Shown here one piece after another: positions 1 to 9,212 of a stretch of 64,000 bases of DNA. The number at the start of each line of letters is the position of its first letter. Position 1 is the stretch's first letter. The position numbers were made by a program, and so were the translations under genes. The notes under the pieces are model-generated. The model searched no databases and had not been told where the DNA came from. It saw only the letters and a program-made list of their open reading frames with translations. This stretch comes from Pseudomonas purpurea (lineage in GTDB: Bacteria; Pseudomonadota; Gammaproteobacteria; Pseudomonadales; Pseudomonadaceae): the NCBI RefSeq assembly GCF_039908635.1, contig NZ_CP150918.1, positions 3,095,001-3,159,000 of the forward strand, read 5' to 3'.

Positions 1-587
1 GCCGCCAGGGCCTCGGGGTTGACCTTGATCCGCACGGCCTGCCGTTGGCCACCCGCAATGGTGACCATGCCGACGCCGCTGATCTGGGCGATTTTTTGCG
101 CCATGCGCGTGTCGACCAAATCATTGAGTTTGGGCAACAGCATGGTCTTGGAAGTGATGGCCAACGTCAGCACCGGGGTGTCGGCCGGGTTGACCTTGTT
201 GTACACCGGTGGCGCGGGCAAGTCCTTGGGCAGCAGGTTGGTCGCGGCATTGATCGCCGCCTGCACCTGTTGCTCGGCGACATCCATATTGATGTCGAGG
301 TTGAAACGCAGGGTCAGGACCGAGGCACCGCCAGAACTGGTGGACGCCATTTGAGTCAGGCCGGGCATCTGCCCGAACTGCCGCTCCAGCGGCGCGGTGA
401 CCGCGCTGGTCATCACATCCGGGCTCGCGCCAGGGTAAAGCGTCATGACGCGAATGGTCGGGTAGTCGACCTGTGGCAATGCCGAGACCGGCAACAGGCG
501 ATACGCAATCAGGCCGGCCAGGACAATGGCCAGCATGCTCAGCGTGGTGGCTACCGGGCGAAGGATGAACAGCCGCGAGAGATTCAT
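1..587 (-). CDS. muxB: RND efflux pump inner-membrane transporter, MuxB/MdtB type (3' part outside window)
   Basis: N-terminal about 195 residues of an inner-membrane RND proton/drug antiporter; the rest lies beyond position 1. The protein starts [15 protein letters not shown] followed by a hydrophobic first membrane helix and the periplasmic start [14 protein letters not shown], then [18 protein letters not shown]. These are hallmarks of the HAE1/MdtB branch (PN1 porter domain). The ATG at 585-587 overlaps the stop of the upstream adaptor gene by 4 bp (ATGA), so the two are translationally coupled. Adaptor, then MdtB-like pump, matches the E. coli mdtABC and Pseudomonas muxABC-opmB order. 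The specific identity MuxB (rather than another HAE1 pump) is inferred from the adaptor and gene order. Confidence 0.88.
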   Translation of the reverse strand, partial: MNLSRLFILRPVATTLSMLAIVLAGLIAYRLLPVSALPQVDYPTIRVMTLYPGASPDVMTSAVTAPLERQFGQMPGLTQMASTSSGGASVLTLRFNLDINMDVAEQQVQAAINAATNLLPKDLPAPPVYNKVNPADTPVLTLAITSKTMLLPKLNDLVDTRMAQKIAQISGVGMVTIAGGQRQAVRIKVNPEALA

Positions 588-1915
588 GCGCCGCCCTTTT
601 TCGCCTTGTCCGTGGCGGACGGTTCAGCCGCGGCGCTCGCCGGTTGGCCTTGCAAGTGCCCGGTCGGGGTCGTCGGGACAGCGTCGCTGTCGTTGACCAC
701 TTCCACCTCACTGCCCTCTTTCAGACGATCCGTCCCTTCCAGCACCACACGATCACCGGCGGCCAGGCCTTGCTCGATCACCGTATGCTCGCCATCGCTG
801 GCGCCGACTTTCAGTTGGCGCAGCGTGACTTTCTTGTCGCCGTCCAGGGCATACACGAAGGTGCCGTTGGTGCCGAACTGAATCGCTGCCGACGGGGCCA
901 GCACCACACCTTTGAGGGTGTCGGCCAGCAGACGCACATTGACGAACTGATTGGGAAACAGCGACTGGTCGCGGTTATCGTAGCGGGCCTTGAATTTCAG
1001 GGTGCCGGTAGTGATGTCGATCTGGTTGTCCAGGCTTTGCAATACGCCCGTGGCCTGCAATTTCACGTCAGCACGGTCCCAGGCTTCCACCGGCAGCTTG
1101 GCACCACTGCGGTAACGGGCCAGCACGGTTTCCAGGCTGTTCTCCGGCAAGGTGAACGCCACACTGATCGGCTGGGTCTGGGTAATGATCGCCAGCGCCG
1201 TGGTGTCGTTGGCCGCCACCAGGTTGCCGACGTCCAGTTGACGAAGACCAACGCGGCCGGCAATGGGTGCACGAATCCTGGTGAATTCCAGATTGAGCTT
1301 GGCGTCGTTGACCGCCGCCTGATTGGTCTTGACCGTGCCCTGGTACTGATCTACCAGCGCAGCGGCGGTGTCCAGGGTTTGCTTGGCGATACTGTCTTCG
1401 GCAAACAGGCCGCGATAGCGTTCCAGATCAACCTGGGCGTTCTTCAGTTGCGCCTGGTTTTGTAGCAACGTGCCTTCGGCTTGCAGCAAGGCATTCTGGT
1501 AAGGACGCGGATCGATTTCGGCGAGCAGGTCGCCCGCCTTGACCATCTGCCCTTCTTCAAAGGCGATTTTTACCAGTTCGCCGCCGACACGGCTGCGCAC
1601 ATTGATGGTATTTAACGCCGTCACCGTACCCAGCGCCTTGTAGTACAACGCAAAGTCGCCCGTGACAGCGGCCGCGACCCGCACCGGAACCGCCCCTCCC
1701 GCCCCGCCGAACCCCGGACGCATGCCTCCGGCCTTGCCGGTATGCCCGGCGGCGACTTTTTGCCCGGCTGCGTCTTTATGGTCGACGCCACTTGGCCAGA
1801 ACTTCCAGCACAGGCCAGCGATGAGCAACAGGACAAGCAGGCCGAACAGCCAGCGACGGGAATTGCGGGAAGCAGAGGATTGCATGGAATGATCAACCAT
1901 TGGGCGCGTGGGCAT
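584..1915 (-). CDS. muxA: RND efflux periplasmic adaptor subunit, MuxA/MdtA type
   Basis: Membrane fusion protein of 443 aa that links an inner-membrane RND pump to an outer-membrane channel. There is one N-terminal membrane anchor ([15 protein letters not shown], about residues 20-36), then a glycine-rich linker. Next come the split lipoyl/barrel domain ([19 protein letters not shown], then [20 protein letters not shown]) and an alpha-helical hairpin rich in Q/A/L around residues 140-210. The length is normal for MdtA. The farthest ATG was used; internal ATGs at codons 6 and 11 are possible because no strong Shine-Dalgarno sequence precedes any of the three. First gene of an operon continuing into the muxB-like pump. 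Confidence 0.9.
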   Translation of the reverse strand: MPTRPMVDHSMQSSASRNSRRWLFGLLVLLLIAGLCWKFWPSGVDHKDAAGQKVAAGHTGKAGGMRPGFGGAGGAVPVRVAAAVTGDFALYYKALGTVTALNTINVRSRVGGELVKIAFEEGQMVKAGDLLAEIDPRPYQNALLQAEGTLLQNQAQLKNAQVDLERYRGLFAEDSIAKQTLDTAAALVDQYQGTVKTNQAAVNDAKLNLEFTRIRAPIAGRVGLRQLDVGNLVAANDTTALAIITQTQPISVAFTLPENSLETVLARYRSGAKLPVEAWDRADVKLQATGVLQSLDNQIDITTGTLKFKARYDNRDQSLFPNQFVNVRLLADTLKGVVLAPSAAIQFGTNGTFVYALDGDKKVTLRQLKVGASDGEHTVIEQGLAAGDRVVLEGTDRLKEGSEVEVVNDSDAVPTTPTGHLQGQPASAAAEPSATDKAKKGGA

Positions 1916-2050
1916 CTTTTACGGGAGGTTGAAAGATAAGCACTGACGGGCGTTAAGCAAAGCGCCTTTACCGGCAATTTACCTTGGGCTTACCTTTCAT
2001 CGAACATTTGCTAAAACACTGAAGCACAAATGAAAACGGCCTGGACAAAG

Positions 2051-2315
2051 GGGGGCGTTCTCAATTGATTTCCGCGCCGCGCCGGGGCTGCTGTTATGCA
2101 GGGCAAGGCGCGAGAAGCGCGGTTTGGTCATTCCAAATAAGCTTCGAGCAACGCAGCCCTGCATAACAGCAGCCCCGGCCCTTCGGGTTGTGCCTTAAAG
2201 CGGGCCAGGCTGCGTTGCAAGCCTTGGAAAGGGAACAACATTCCCAGCGGCTTGCGCCTTGCCCGGCCCGCTTTAAGGCGACAACGCGGCGGGGAAATCA
2301 ACTGAAAACGCCCCC
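2051..2315. repeat. 265-bp nested palindromic intergenic element (three inverted-repeat pairs)
   Basis: The stretch between muxA and tpx is built from three nested inverted repeats. The outer arms 2051-2080 and 2286-2315 pair over 30 bp with three mismatches. Inside them, 2081-2104 pairs perfectly with 2156-2179 (24 bp), and 2187-2206 pairs with 2265-2285 (20 bp plus one extra base). The whole could fold as a three-way junction with two long hairpins. No reading frame in it looks coding. It resembles dispersed MITE-like or R-type repeats of fluorescent pseudomonads, but I cannot name the family. It may also carry termination or promoter signals for the flanking genes; none is obvious. Confidence 0.85.
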
Positions 2316-2341
2316 TAGGCCGTTAACAATTGTAAAAGCGC

Positions 2342-2842
2342 TTATTTCAGAACAGCGAGTGCAGCGTCGTAGTTTGGCTCTTCCGCGATTTCCTTGACCA
2401 GTTCGCTGTGCAGCACGGTGTCGTTTTCGTCCAGGACAACAACAGCGCGAGCGGTCAGGCCTTTGAGTGGACCGTCGGCGATGGCCACGCCGTAGTTTTC
2501 GATGAACTCGGCGCCACGCAGGGTCGACAGGTTCTGAACGTTTTCCAGACCTTCTGCACCGCAGAAACGCGCCTGAGCGAACGGCAGGTCAGCCGAGATG
2601 CACAGCACCACGGTGTTGGCCACGTCGTTGGCCTGGGCGTTGAACTTGCGAACCGAGGTGGCGCAGGTCGGGGTGTCGACGCTTGGGAAAATGTTCAGTA
2701 CCTTGCGCTTGCCGGCGAAGCTCGCCAGGGTCACGTCGGACAGGTTGCCTGCCACCAGGGAAAAAGCCGGTGCCTTGGAACCGGCTTGCGGCAGTTGGCC
2801 GTTGACTTGAACCGGGTTGCCTTTAAGAGTGACTTGAGCCAT
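2342..2842 (-). CDS. tpx: Thiol peroxidase Tpx (2-Cys peroxiredoxin)
   Basis: Atypical 2-Cys peroxiredoxin of 166 aa that reduces hydroperoxides with electrons from thioredoxin. The peroxidatic cysteine is C60 in the motif [15 protein letters not shown], and the resolving cysteine is C94 in ARFCGAEG, exactly as in the Tpx subfamily. The start was placed at [10 protein letters not shown] because AAGGAC lies just upstream and the protein then has the canonical Tpx length and N-terminus; an ATG 34 codons earlier in the same frame is not supported. It is monocistronic, divided from muxA by the palindromic element. Confidence 0.96.
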   Translation of the reverse strand: MAQVTLKGNPVQVNGQLPQAGSKAPAFSLVAGNLSDVTLASFAGKRKVLNIFPSVDTPTCATSVRKFNAQANDVANTVVLCISADLPFAQARFCGAEGLENVQNLSTLRGAEFIENYGVAIADGPLKGLTARAVVVLDENDTVLHSELVKEIAEEPNYDAALAVLK

Positions 2843-3014
2843 GAACGGAGTCCTTCTGAACGTTTTTGTGGAGAGTTTTCGAGAGGCGGAAGTTAACCAT
2901 GAAATGCGCTGATGACCTATGGCAAAAACACAAAATGTCATCAACGCCGACCTCTCAAACCAACGATTTCACGCTGGCTGATGCACGCCTGTGCAGCCCG
3001 GCAAACCAGCGTTT

Positions 3015-3458
3015 TCACCCCAGCAACTGCAGCATATTGCGATGCCGGGCCTCGAAAATCCGCCGCATGTAGGCATTGACCATCAACCACTCCACAAGTG
3101 CACCGCCAATGGCCGCGTAAGTCACCCGGTCGGTGTACAACGTGCCGCCCTCGGCAGCCGCAACCCGGTGTTCGTGGCGAAACGCGCTGAGCGGGCCCTT
3201 GAGCATTTCGTCGATGAAATGCTGATCGCTGACTTCACGGATCGTCACGGTCCAGTTAGCGGGTACAACACCAAACATCCAATGCCGAAACCGAAACTCG
3301 CGCCCGGCACTGATCCGCAGATTGTTCAGGTCAAATTCCCCCAGAGGCGTCACACGCTCCGGGAAGATTTTCGGAAAGTTGCTGCCTTCAAGGCAGAAGT
3401 CGAGGACTTGCCGGGGCGTACGCCCCTTGATCAGCGTGGTGAGTTCCAGAACCGGCAT
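3015..3458 (-). CDS. SRPBCC-family (START/polyketide cyclase-like) protein
   Basis: 147-aa protein with the pattern of a SRPBCC ligand-binding fold. It opens MPVLELTTLIKG, followed by a helix (RQVLDFCLEG), a basic strand around GREFRFRHWMFGVVPANWTVTI, a loop with the acidic DEMLKGPLSAFRHEH, and a long C-terminal helix ending ARHRNMLQLLG. Cell-surface or cytoplasmic ligands cannot be predicted. The start chosen is preceded by AAGGATG; a longer upstream in-frame ATG has no ribosome site. It stands alone between tpx and the plus-strand cluster. Family call by pattern only. Confidence 0.7.
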   Translation of the reverse strand: MPVLELTTLIKGRTPRQVLDFCLEGSNFPKIFPERVTPLGEFDLNNLRISAGREFRFRHWMFGVVPANWTVTIREVSDQHFIDEMLKGPLSAFRHEHRVAAAEGGTLYTDRVTYAAIGGALVEWLMVNAYMRRIFEARHRNMLQLLG

Positions 3459-3737
3459 CGACACATCCTTGGGTTTAGCGATGGCACAGCTTAACACCGC
3501 GCTTTCACCGCTCGACAACCGCCTGATGGGCCCTGGTGATTGCGTAAAGTTCGACGCGGTCCACATAACAAGGAGTGCGTGCGCACAAAACCAGGGAATT
3601 GACCCCTTCGACTGGCTAACCCCACGTTAGCTGCTAATTTCATCTGACGTGTCCTACAGGCTTGTCAGTACGGAATAACAGCGCAACCCGCCTTCAAGTG
3701 CCGGGCGCTTGCCAGCCACCATGGAACCGGGGGATTC

Positions 3738-4529
3738 ATGTCCAAGAGCTTTTATGCTGCAGTGCTGTTGATGGCCGCCACGGCAGCACCCGCGTTTTGT
3801 GCTCTGGCCGACAACGCCGATACCGCCAACAAAAGCAACAACCCACTGAACCTCGCACCCGGTTTGAACCTGCAGGATTACTACACCCCCAAGCTCTACG
3901 ACACCAACGTTCACACCAATGACGCGTTGCTGCGCGGCGCACTGCCGATGGCGCCCGGTGACTTCATCGGTGTCCCGCAACTGTTGCGCGCAACCTTGCC
4001 GATCAGCACCCGCCCCGATCCGCACGGGGGTTACAGCACCGGTGTCGGCGATCTCAATCTGTTCGATATTTTCCTGCTCAAGACCGAAGGCGTGCAGTTG
4101 GGCATCGGGCCACAGATCACCGCCCCTACCGCCGAGCATGACGAACTGGGCACCGGCAAATGGCAGGCCGGGCTGGCAGCCATCGCCATCGACGCTTCGC
4201 CGCGCGGCCTGCTCGGCGCACTGGTGCAGTACCAGAGTTCGTTTGCCGGCGACCGTGACCGGCCACACGTCGAAAGCGCCACGCTCCAGCCATTCATCAT
4301 TCATAACCTGCCCAAGGGCTGGTATCTGCGCTCGACCGGCACCTGGACGTTCGACCTGAAAAACAACACCCATTACATCCCCATCGGTTTTGGCGCGGGC
4401 AAGGCCTGGAAGTCCGGCAGCAACATCCTCAACGCCTACCTGGAGCCGCAGTGGACAGTGGAACGCAAAGGCGATGGCCTGCCGCAGTTCACCCTGTTCG
4501 CGGGGATCAACGTCACCTTCGGAAAATAA
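3738..4529 (+). CDS. Outer-membrane beta-barrel channel-like protein (MetA-pathway-like), cluster gene 1
   Basis: 263-aa exported protein. A signal peptide (MSKSFYAAVLLMAATAAPAFCALA) is followed by a series of alternating hydrophobic strands with aromatic girdles (LLGALVQYQSSFAG, LQPFIIHNLPKGWYLRSTG, ILNAYLEPQWTVERKG, FTLFAGINVTFGK), ending in a beta strand. This is the layout of the outer-membrane phenol/MetA-pathway channel-like family. GGGGG lies 6 bp before the ATG. It is the first gene of the long plus-strand run, with only 9 bp to the DUF1254 gene, so probably its leader cistron. Substrate unknown. Confidence 0.7.
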   Translation: MSKSFYAAVLLMAATAAPAFCALADNADTANKSNNPLNLAPGLNLQDYYTPKLYDTNVHTNDALLRGALPMAPGDFIGVPQLLRATLPISTRPDPHGGYSTGVGDLNLFDIFLLKTEGVQLGIGPQITAPTAEHDELGTGKWQAGLAAIAIDASPRGLLGALVQYQSSFAGDRDRPHVESATLQPFIIHNLPKGWYLRSTGTWTFDLKNNTHYIPIGFGAGKAWKSGSNILNAYLEPQWTVERKGDGLPQFTLFAGINVTFGK

Positions 4530-4538
4530 GGAATTGTC

Positions 4539-5996
4539 ATGCAGGCTTTGATTCGTATAGCGGGTTTTAGCGTCATGGCCGTGTTTGCCAGCTGCGGCGT
4601 CGGCGTTCAGGCCCAGCCACTGGACACACGCATCGGGCAGGTGACGATGGAGGGTGAGCTGCCTGCTCACGAATCCATCGCCGGACTCTACGCCGAACTC
4701 GATTTCCAGCAGGCCACGCAATCTTATCTCTGGGCATTGCCCCTGGTGTCCTACGCCCAATGGCAGGAAGCGTTTCGCGACAAGCTCGGCGCCCACAGTG
4801 GCGACCTGATGGTGCTCAACAGCTACGAAGACAAGCTCGGCGTGATCACGGCCAACGCCACGACGCCTTACATCCTGGGTTTCGTCGACCTCAATGAAAC
4901 CGGCCCGCTGGTGATCGAATTGCCGCCTGGCCCTACCGCTGGCGGCGTCGGGGATTTCTGGCAACGGGCAATCATCGACATGGGCCAGACCGGCCCGGAC
5001 AAAGGCAAGGGCGGCAAATACCTGGTACTCCCGCCCGGTCAGGAGCCACCGGCCGATGTGGGCAAGTATTACCTGGCTCGCTCGCAAACCATGAACGTGC
5101 TGGTGGGTTTCCGGGTGCTCGACCCGGACCCGGCCAAGGGCAAGGCTTTGGTCGAAGCCTTCAAAATGTACCCGTACGCCAAACGCGCCACACCGGACAA
5201 AACCCGGCTGCTCTCGCCCGGCGGCAAGGCCTGGTCCGGCACGCAGCCACGGGGCATGGCGTATTGGGAGCGTTTGCACCAGATCATCCAGAAAGAACCG
5301 GTCAACGAACGCGACCGCTTCTACATGGCCATGCTCGCCAGCCTGGGTATCGAGAAAGACAAACCGTTCAACCCCAACGACAACCAACGCAAGGCCCTGG
5401 AGCAAGGCGCACAAATGGGGGAGCTGATCGCCAAGGCCAACACCTTCGCCAAGCGTTTTCCCGGCGCCCAATACTGGCCGGACCGCCAATGGGACACCGT
5501 ACTGAACATTACCGAACCGTCCCAGCGCGTGGCCTATTACGACCAGTTGTGGGAGCGCAGTGCCTGGTTCTATGAAGCCGTCACCAACACCAAAGGCATG
5601 GTCTCCAAGACCCCGGGCCTGGGCCAGACTTACCTCGGGGCCTACACCGACAACAGCGGCAAGTGGCTCGACGGCGCCAACCGTTATCGCCTGCACGTCG
5701 GCGCCAATCCGCCAGCCAAGCAATTCTGGTCGATGACCGTCTACGACATCGACAGCCGTTGCCTGATCGACAACCCGCAACGCAAGGCTGACCTGTCGTC
5801 CCGCCAAGAGTTGAAGAAGAACGCCGATGGTTCGGTGGACCTGTACTTCGGCCCAACAGCGCCTGAAGGCTTCGAGAGCAACTGGGTGCAAACCGTACCG
5901 GGCAAACACTGGTTCAGCTATTTCCGGCTCTACGCGCCGACCGAAGCCTATTTCGACAAAAGCTGGAAGCTCGACGACATCACGCCAGTGAAGTAA
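4539..5996 (+). CDS. DUF1254/DUF1214 domain protein, cluster gene 2
   Basis: 485-aa exported protein with a signal peptide (residues 1-26, ending GVGVQAQP). The DUF1254 region covers about residues 45-190 (QSYLWALPLVSYAQW, then NATTPYILGFVDLNETGPLVIELPPG after the second linker), and the C-terminal DUF1214 region covers about 350-485 (YRLHVGANPPAKQFWSMTVYD, DLYFGPTAPEG). The family is widespread in soil bacteria; its biochemical role is not established to my knowledge. AAGGAA precedes the ATG. It sits 25 bp before a second, diverged DUF1254 gene and 9 bp after an outer-membrane channel gene, which suggests a shared envelope function. Confidence 0.85.
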   Translation: MQALIRIAGFSVMAVFASCGVGVQAQPLDTRIGQVTMEGELPAHESIAGLYAELDFQQATQSYLWALPLVSYAQWQEAFRDKLGAHSGDLMVLNSYEDKLGVITANATTPYILGFVDLNETGPLVIELPPGPTAGGVGDFWQRAIIDMGQTGPDKGKGGKYLVLPPGQEPPADVGKYYLARSQTMNVLVGFRVLDPDPAKGKALVEAFKMYPYAKRATPDKTRLLSPGGKAWSGTQPRGMAYWERLHQIIQKEPVNERDRFYMAMLASLGIEKDKPFNPNDNQRKALEQGAQMGELIAKANTFAKRFPGAQYWPDRQWDTVLNITEPSQRVAYYDQLWERSAWFYEAVTNTKGMVSKTPGLGQTYLGAYTDNSGKWLDGANRYRLHVGANPPAKQFWSMTVYDIDSRCLIDNPQRKADLSSRQELKKNADGSVDLYFGPTAPEGFESNWVQTVPGKHWFSYFRLYAPTEAYFDKSWKLDDITPVK

Positions 5997-6021
5997 TCGC
6001 GCTCACACAAAGGACACTGCA

Positions 6022-7425
6022 ATGCTCATAGAAAAACCGACCCGCCTGCTGCTTGCCGGCCTCTCTCTGCTGCTGAGCGCCAGTGCTTGGGCAGACTTCA
6101 GCGCCAGCCCCGAAGAAGCCCGGGGCATCGCCAAAGAGGCTTACCTCTACGGCTTCCCGGTGGTGGAGATGTACAAGACGCTCTACACCCAGGCCGTCGA
6201 CAAGCCTGGATCGAACTTCAAGGCACCGTTCAACCAGATCGGCAACACCGCCCGGGTGTTCACCCCCAAGGACACCGCGTTTGTCACCCCCAACTCGGAC
6301 ACACCCTACTCGTTCGTCTGGATGGACCTGCGCAGCGAACCGATGGTACTTACCCTGCCGTCCATCGCCGAGGGACGCTACTACTCGGTCCAGTTGATCG
6401 ACCTCTACACACAGAACTTCGCCTACCTGGGTACCCGCAGCACCGGCAACAAGGGCGGCCATTTCATGATTGCCGGCCCGGACTGGAATGGCCAGCAACC
6501 GCTGAACATCGACCGCCTGGTGCGCAGCGAAACCAACATCGCCTATGCGCTGTATCGCACTCAGCTGTTCGATGAAAAGGACCTGGGCAAGGTCAAGAAA
6601 ATCCAGAACGGCTACAAGGTCCAGACCTTGAGCCGCTATCTGGGGCAACCGGCGCCTGCCGCCGCACCTAAAATCGAATGGCCCAAACCCACGGCGAACA
6701 TGAGCGACAGCCCGGAGCTGTTCCGCTACCTGAACTTCATGCTCGGCTTCGCGCCGGCACAGGATGTCGAAAAGGACCTGCTCGCTCGTTTTGCGAAAAT
6801 CGGTATCGTCGCCGGTCAGCCCTTTGACCTCAAAGCCCTCAGCACCGAGCAGCGCAAGGCACTGGAAGACGGCATCGCCGACGGCAAGGCCGAATTCGCC
6901 ACATTCAAGAAGGACAAGGTCGACACCCATCAAGTGCCCAGTGGCGACTTGTTCGGCACTCGCGATCACCTCAAGAACAATTACCTGTACCGCTATGCCG
7001 GCGCCAACATGGGGATTTTCGGCAACTCCACCGATGAAGCCGCCTACATGGGCTACTTCGTCGACAGCACCGGCAAACCGGTCAACGGCGCCAGGCACAG
7101 CTACACCCTGCATTTTGCCAAGGACGCCCTGCCCCCGGCTGACGCCTTCTGGTCACTGACCATGTACGACGGCAAATCCAAGCTGTTGGTGGCCAACCAC
7201 ATGAAACGCTACCTGATCAACTCCCACATGTTGCCGACGCTCAAGCGTGACGCCGATGGCGGGCTGACCCTGTACGTGCAGCACTCAGAACCGGTCAAGG
7301 ACAAGAAAAGCAACTGGCTGCCCGCACCACCAGGGCCGTTCTACGCGGTGCTGCGCATTTACCTGCCCAAACCCGAAGTCGGAAACGGCCAATGGGCCTT
7401 GCCGCCACTCACCCCCGTCAATTAA
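6022..7425 (+). CDS. DUF1254/DUF1214 domain protein, cluster gene 3
   Basis: 467-aa exported paralogue of the preceding gene. A signal peptide (residues 1-24, ending SASAWADF) is followed by DUF1254 features (EAYLYGFPVVEMYKTLYTQ, VTPNSDTPYSFVWMDLRSEP, YYSVQLIDLYTQNFAYLG). A C-terminal DUF1214 region follows (YTLHFAKDALPPADAFWSLT, LTLYVQHSEP). It is closer to the family consensus than gene 2 (it keeps the YLYGFP and NSDTPYS motifs that gene 2 has altered to YLWALP and NATTPYI). AAAGGA precedes the ATG. Function unknown. Confidence 0.88.
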   Translation: MLIEKPTRLLLAGLSLLLSASAWADFSASPEEARGIAKEAYLYGFPVVEMYKTLYTQAVDKPGSNFKAPFNQIGNTARVFTPKDTAFVTPNSDTPYSFVWMDLRSEPMVLTLPSIAEGRYYSVQLIDLYTQNFAYLGTRSTGNKGGHFMIAGPDWNGQQPLNIDRLVRSETNIAYALYRTQLFDEKDLGKVKKIQNGYKVQTLSRYLGQPAPAAAPKIEWPKPTANMSDSPELFRYLNFMLGFAPAQDVEKDLLARFAKIGIVAGQPFDLKALSTEQRKALEDGIADGKAEFATFKKDKVDTHQVPSGDLFGTRDHLKNNYLYRYAGANMGIFGNSTDEAAYMGYFVDSTGKPVNGARHSYTLHFAKDALPPADAFWSLTMYDGKSKLLVANHMKRYLINSHMLPTLKRDADGGLTLYVQHSEPVKDKKSNWLPAPPGPFYAVLRIYLPKPEVGNGQWALPPLTPVN

Positions 7426-7464
7426 GCCACGCGCGGGCGAAGCATCATCACAAGGAGCTACCGC

Positions 7465-8370
7465 ATGGGTTCATTTTCCAGACTGGGCAGGGTCACCGCC
7501 GCTACCCTGGCGTTGACCCCGACGCTTGGCTTCGCCGACAACGCCCGCGACTGGCAGAACCTGCCGACCGACCTGAACATGGTCTTCGGTTATTACAACC
7601 GGATCGACACCAACACCCCGATTGACACCTCATTGCCGCTTGACGGGCTGTCGTTGAGCGCCGACCTGTACATCTTCCGTTATGCCCGCTCATTTGCAGT
7701 CGATGGGCGCAACAGTGCGATTCAGATCCTGCAACCCTACGCCGACATCTCGGCCTCGTTCGACAACGCGCGGTTCTTCACCGGCACCAAACACAATGGC
7801 GGGATGGCCGACACCCAAGTGGTGCTGGTGCACAACATTTTCGGCGGCCCGGCACTGAGCAAGGAAGAGTTCGCCAACTGGACCCCGGAAACCTTCCTGA
7901 CCGGCGCCCTCTGGATCACCGCGCCCACCGGCGACTATGACAAGAACCGCATCATCAACATCGGCTCCAACCGCTGGGCGGTGAAACCGGAAATCGGTTT
8001 CGGCACGCCGTTCGGCCCGACCTGGCTGGAGCTCAACACCTGGGTGTCGCTGTTTGGTGACAACGACGATTACCACGGCGACGGCAAGCTTGAGCAAAAA
8101 CCGCTGTACGCCATTGAAGGCCACTACAGCTACACCCTCAACCGCGCGCTCTGGGCCTCACTGGATGCCACGTACAGCCGGGGCGGCGAAACCAGGATCA
8201 ATGGCGACTGGCAAGACAACAAACAGGAAAACGGCCTGCTCGGCGCCAGCATGGGTTTCATGCTGTCGCCGCAGTTCGGCGGTCTGGTCGCCTATACGGA
8301 CACCGTCTCCGAACGTACCGGCTCGCCGGACGTGAACACCTGGACCTTGCGCCTGCAATACCTCTGGTAA
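7465..8370 (+). CDS. Outer-membrane beta-barrel transporter-like protein, cluster gene 4
   Basis: 301-aa exported protein with a signal peptide (residues 1-24, ending LTPTLGFADN). It has a barrel-like series of strands (LYIFRYARSFAV, ILQPYADISASFDN, ALWITAPTGDYDKNR, PEIGFGTPFGPTWLELNTWV, ALWASLDATYSRGGE) and a C-terminal aromatic end (TLRLQYLW) as expected for BAM-inserted outer-membrane proteins. The TAPTGDYD stretch is typical of the MetA-pathway/neuromedin-U-like outer-membrane channel group. AAGGAG precedes the ATG by 8 bp. It is a second outer-membrane channel in the same run as gene 1, so the two DUF1254 genes are flanked by two channel genes. Confidence 0.72.
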   Translation: MGSFSRLGRVTAATLALTPTLGFADNARDWQNLPTDLNMVFGYYNRIDTNTPIDTSLPLDGLSLSADLYIFRYARSFAVDGRNSAIQILQPYADISASFDNARFFTGTKHNGGMADTQVVLVHNIFGGPALSKEEFANWTPETFLTGALWITAPTGDYDKNRIINIGSNRWAVKPEIGFGTPFGPTWLELNTWVSLFGDNDDYHGDGKLEQKPLYAIEGHYSYTLNRALWASLDATYSRGGETRINGDWQDNKQENGLLGASMGFMLSPQFGGLVAYTDTVSERTGSPDVNTWTLRLQYLW

Positions 8371-8411
8371 CGGGAGTTCCAAACAATGCCTTTTCTGAAC
8401 AGGGCCTCGTC

Positions 8412-9212
8412 ATGATCCCTACGCGTCGCGTTTCCCGAAGTTTCGCCGCCCTGCTCGGGCTGTTGGCGTTCAGCACTACGGCGCTGCATGCCGAAGAAGA
8501 CGCGGAAGTCGACCCCAGGGCCATCAGCGCCCTGGAGCAGATGGGCAGTTACCTGCGCGGGCTCAAGCACTTTTCCATCAGTGCCGCCAGCCAGACCGAC
8601 CAGGTCCTCAACAACGGCCAGACCGTGGAGTTTCGGCACCAGATCGAATTGCTGGCCCAGCCGCCGGACAAACTGCGGGTCACGGTTGACGCACAGGGTT
8701 ACAGCCGCAGCCTGTTCTACAACGGCCAGCACTTCACGCTGTACGACAGCCGCAGCCACTTTTTCACCCGCGCCCCGGCACCGGCGAACATCGATAGGCT
8801 GATCGATCAGTTGAACCAGCGCTACGGCATCGAGTTGCCGCTGGCGGACCTGTTTCGCTGGGACAAGGCCACGGCCAGTCAAGTCGGTATCACCTCGGCC
8901 CTGTTGATCGGCAGCGAGACCCTGGGCGATCAGACCTGCAACCACTACGCCTATCGCCAACCCGACATCGACTGGCAACTGTGGTTGCGCGCCGGTCCGC
9001 AACCGCTGCCGTGTCGCGTGGTCATCAGCCGTCGCGGCGAGACCGAACGCCCACGGCACAGCGTCGACTTTCATTGGCAACTGAACGCCCCGCTTACCAC
9101 CAGGGCCTTCGAGTTCGTGCCACCGGCCGGCGCCCGCGCCGTGCCGCTGCAACAACTGGCCCCTCAGGAGCCGGCCGCGCCGAGTGAGTCCACCACGGGG
9201 ACACAGCCATGA
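8412..9212 (+). CDS. DUF2092 periplasmic protein (LolA-like fold), cluster gene 5
   Basis: 266-aa exported protein. A signal peptide ends around residue 25 (STTALHAEE). The body has the DUF2092 pattern: an N-terminal helix (ALEQMGSYLRGLKHFSI), successive strands (VEFRHQIELLAQPPDKLRVT, FYNGQHFTLYDSRSHFF), and a later half with TCNHYAYRQPDIDWQLWL and PLPCRVVISRRGE. The fold predicted for this family resembles LolA/LppX lipid-binding proteins. The tail is proline/alanine-rich. It overlaps the next gene by 4 bp (ATGA), so translation is coupled. Confidence 0.82.
   Translation: MIPTRRVSRSFAALLGLLAFSTTALHAEEDAEVDPRAISALEQMGSYLRGLKHFSISAASQTDQVLNNGQTVEFRHQIELLAQPPDKLRVTVDAQGYSRSLFYNGQHFTLYDSRSHFFTRAPAPANIDRLIDQLNQRYGIELPLADLFRWDKATASQVGITSALLIGSETLGDQTCNHYAYRQPDIDWQLWLRAGPQPLPCRVVISRRGETERPRHSVDFHWQLNAPLTTRAFEFVPPAGARAVPLQQLAPQEPAAPSESTTGTQP

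Noticed and set aside
3654..5909. 751-codon minus-strand open frame opposite the DUF1254 region
   Set aside because: Same shadow effect; it crosses two well-supported plus-strand genes and has no family features or ribosome site.
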